5,617 nt of DNA from the NCBI GenBank assembly GCA_001794935.1, contig MGLY01000007.1, positions 1 through 5,617 of the forward strand, written 5' to 3'. This document shows positions 4,285 through 5,617 of this stretch, piece after piece (the stretch's first letter is position 1; each line of letters starts with the position of its first letter). The position numbers and the translations under genes are program-made. The DNA comes from Chlamydiae bacterium RIFCSPHIGHO2_12_FULL_49_9. Lineage in GTDB: Bacteria > Chlamydiota > Chlamydiia > Chlamydiales > SM23-39. The notes under the pieces are model-generated. The model was not told where the DNA came from. It made no database searches and worked only from the letters and a program-made list of their open reading frames with translations.

Positions 4285-5617
4285 ATGAATTATTTTTTGA
4301 AAATTCTCTTTTTCTCCTCAATGGCTATCGTTGCGCCGACGGCTTTGATTTCAGCGTCTGGGACAGAAGCAGTATCTGAAGAGGCTGCCTACCCGGTTGT
4401 GATCATCGGGGGCGGAATTGGGGGGCTCACTTCGTCTTTATATCTCGCAAGGGCGGGCCTTGAGCCGCTCGTATTGGAAGGGTCGACGCCGGGCGGGCTG
4501 CTCACTCAGTCGCACTCTGTGCAAAACTGGCCGGGAGAGATGGAGATCGAGGGAGCGAAGCTGACAGAGAGAGTCAGGCTGCAAGCGCATGCAAACGGCG
4601 CTCTTTTCCAGGAAGCGGAAGTCGTTGCAGTCGACTTTTCAAAAAGGCCATTTGCGCTCACGGTTCGCTCATTGGATGGATCGGAAACGGTTCAGACAAT
4701 CAAAGCGGAAACCTGCATTATCGCAACCGGAACGAGGCCCAATTTCCTCGGCATTCCGGGCGAAAAAGAATACTGGGGCAAAGGGGTGACTAACTGCGCC
4801 GTTTGCGACGGCTCTCTTTACGCCGGAAAATCGGTGGCCGTTGTCGGCGGCGGGGATGCGGCAGTCCTCGAGGCGCTCTATCTTTCCAACATTGCTAAAG
4901 ACGTCACTGTTTTAGTCCGCAAAAATTCATTCAAGGGAATTGAAGAGAAGAGAATCGAGGCGCTGCGCGCAAGACCGAATGTCAAAATTCTCTATAATAC
5001 AACCGTTCAGGAAGTGAAAGGGGACGGACAGAAGATCTCTCAGATTGTTCTCAAAGGGGAGACCAAGCGGACCTACTCATTTGCCGTCGATGGCCTGTTT
5101 CTCGCCATTGGATCAAAGCCGAATACGGCCCTTTTCAAGAACGTCCTGGAGCTAGACTCCCAAGGCTACATCGTACTGAAAAAAGACCAAGAGACCTCTA
5201 TCGAAGGAGTCTACGCGGTTGGCGACATCGTCGATCCGGTCTATAAGCAGGCGATTTCCGCTGCGGGAGATGGCGCAAAAGCGGCTCTTCAAGCTCAGCA
5301 GTTTATTGGAGACAGCTCAAAAGGGATTGTCGCAAAAAACAGATCGGTCAAACAGAAGATCGAAGAGGGTCTTGCGTCTGAAGTTGTTGAGATCTCATCG
5401 GCCGCTCAGTTTGAAAAAGAGATTAAAGAGAGCAAAGTGCCTGTCGTGGTCGATTTTTACGCGACTTGGTGCAGGCCTTGCAAGAAGATCTCTCCGATTA
5501 TCGAATCATCTGCCGGCCAGCTCAATGGCAAGATAAAGTTTTTAAAAGTGAACGTCGACAAAGTGCTCGATCTTTCGAACGAATATCAAATTCGTTCCAT
5601 GCCCACAGTGCTCATGA
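4285..5617 (+). CDS. Exported thioredoxin reductase-thioredoxin fusion (3' end outside window)
   Basis: 444 residues are visible with no stop. Residues 1 to about 24 look like a Sec signal peptide (MNYFLK, then a hydrophobic ILFFSSMAIVAPTALISA), with possible cleavage after Ala24. Residues 36-345 are a low-molecular-weight thioredoxin reductase: FAD-binding GGGIGG (42-47), QNWPG (80-84), ATG (147-149), the redox pair CAVCDG (Cys171, Cys174), NADPH-domain GGGDAA (188-193) and the C-terminal FAD motif YAVGDIVDP (310-318) with KQAISAAGDG (321-330). After a short linker a thioredoxin domain begins near 366, with Asp390, the active site WCRPC (Cys396, Cys399, Arg for the usual Gly) and the cis-proline Pro440, before the window cuts it. 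About 25 more residues would complete it. Family knowledge: TrxR uses NADPH to reduce thioredoxin; fusions in this order are known, for example in Mycobacterium leprae. The signal peptide is odd because FAD and NADPH are cytoplasmic. The NADPH-site arginine cluster is altered (VRK at 211-213 where E. coli has HRR). Confidence 0.9.
   Translation, partial: MNYFLKILFFSSMAIVAPTALISASGTEAVSEEAAYPVVIIGGGIGGLTSSLYLARAGLEPLVLEGSTPGGLLTQSHSVQNWPGEMEIEGAKLTERVRLQAHANGALFQEAEVVAVDFSKRPFALTVRSLDGSETVQTIKAETCIIATGTRPNFLGIPGEKEYWGKGVTNCAVCDGSLYAGKSVAVVGGGDAAVLEALYLSNIAKDVTVLVRKNSFKGIEEKRIEALRARPNVKILYNTTVQEVKGDGQKISQIVLKGETKRTYSFAVDGLFLAIGSKPNTALFKNVLELDSQGYIVLKKDQETSIEGVYAVGDIVDPVYKQAISAAGDGAKAALQAQQFIGDSSKGIVAKNRSVKQKIEEGLASEVVEISSAAQFEKEIKESKVPVVVDFYATWCRPCKKISPIIESSAGQLNGKIKFLKVNVDKVLDLSNEYQIRSMPTVLM

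Noticed and set aside
5219..5536. Alternative-frame open frame inside the reductase fusion
   Set aside because: It overlaps the conserved FAD motif and the thioredoxin active site in another frame; its Arg/Ser/Leu-rich product is typical of a shadow frame.

Overview
The window looks like a chromosomal segment of a Gram-negative bacterium. It has a YejM-like inner-membrane hydrolase, two proteins with N-terminal export or anchor segments, a sigma70-type promoter and an intrinsic terminator. An environmental chlamydia (Parachlamydiales type) would fit the gene style and the unrecognised coiled-coil proteins. That assignment is an impression, because no marker gene is present.

Layout from left to right. 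(1) The 3' end of an unrecognised, strongly coiled-coil cytoplasmic protein enters from outside the window and ends at 878. A clear intrinsic terminator follows at 897-931. (2) A class I SAM-dependent methyltransferase occupies 955-1608. (3) A small exported or membrane-anchored coiled-coil protein of unknown function occupies 1650-2087. (4) A membrane-bound sulfatase/alkaline-phosphatase-superfamily enzyme resembling YejM runs on the minus strand (3938 down to 2022). It converges on and overlaps gene 3 by 66 bp. (5) The gap between the divergent sulfatase and thioredoxin-reductase genes (3939-4284) is almost filled by a 255-bp non-coding element at 3953-4207. Its 23-bp terminal inverted repeats differ at one position, and it is flanked by the direct repeat GTTTTTTT. 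Its interior is an array of short triloop hairpins inside nested inverted repeats, so the whole element can fold as one branched structure. I read it as a MITE-like mobile element. (6) A good promoter (TTGACT-17-TTTAAT) and ribosome binding site lead into a thioredoxin reductase-thioredoxin fusion that starts with a signal peptide and runs off the right edge.

The genes do not form an obvious pathway. The methyltransferase and the small exported protein may be co-transcribed (41 bp apart). The sulfatase and the exported reductase fusion are both expected at the cell envelope and share a divergent control region, into which the mobile element has inserted. The two most interesting items are the highly structured element and the apparently exported TrxR-Trx fusion.
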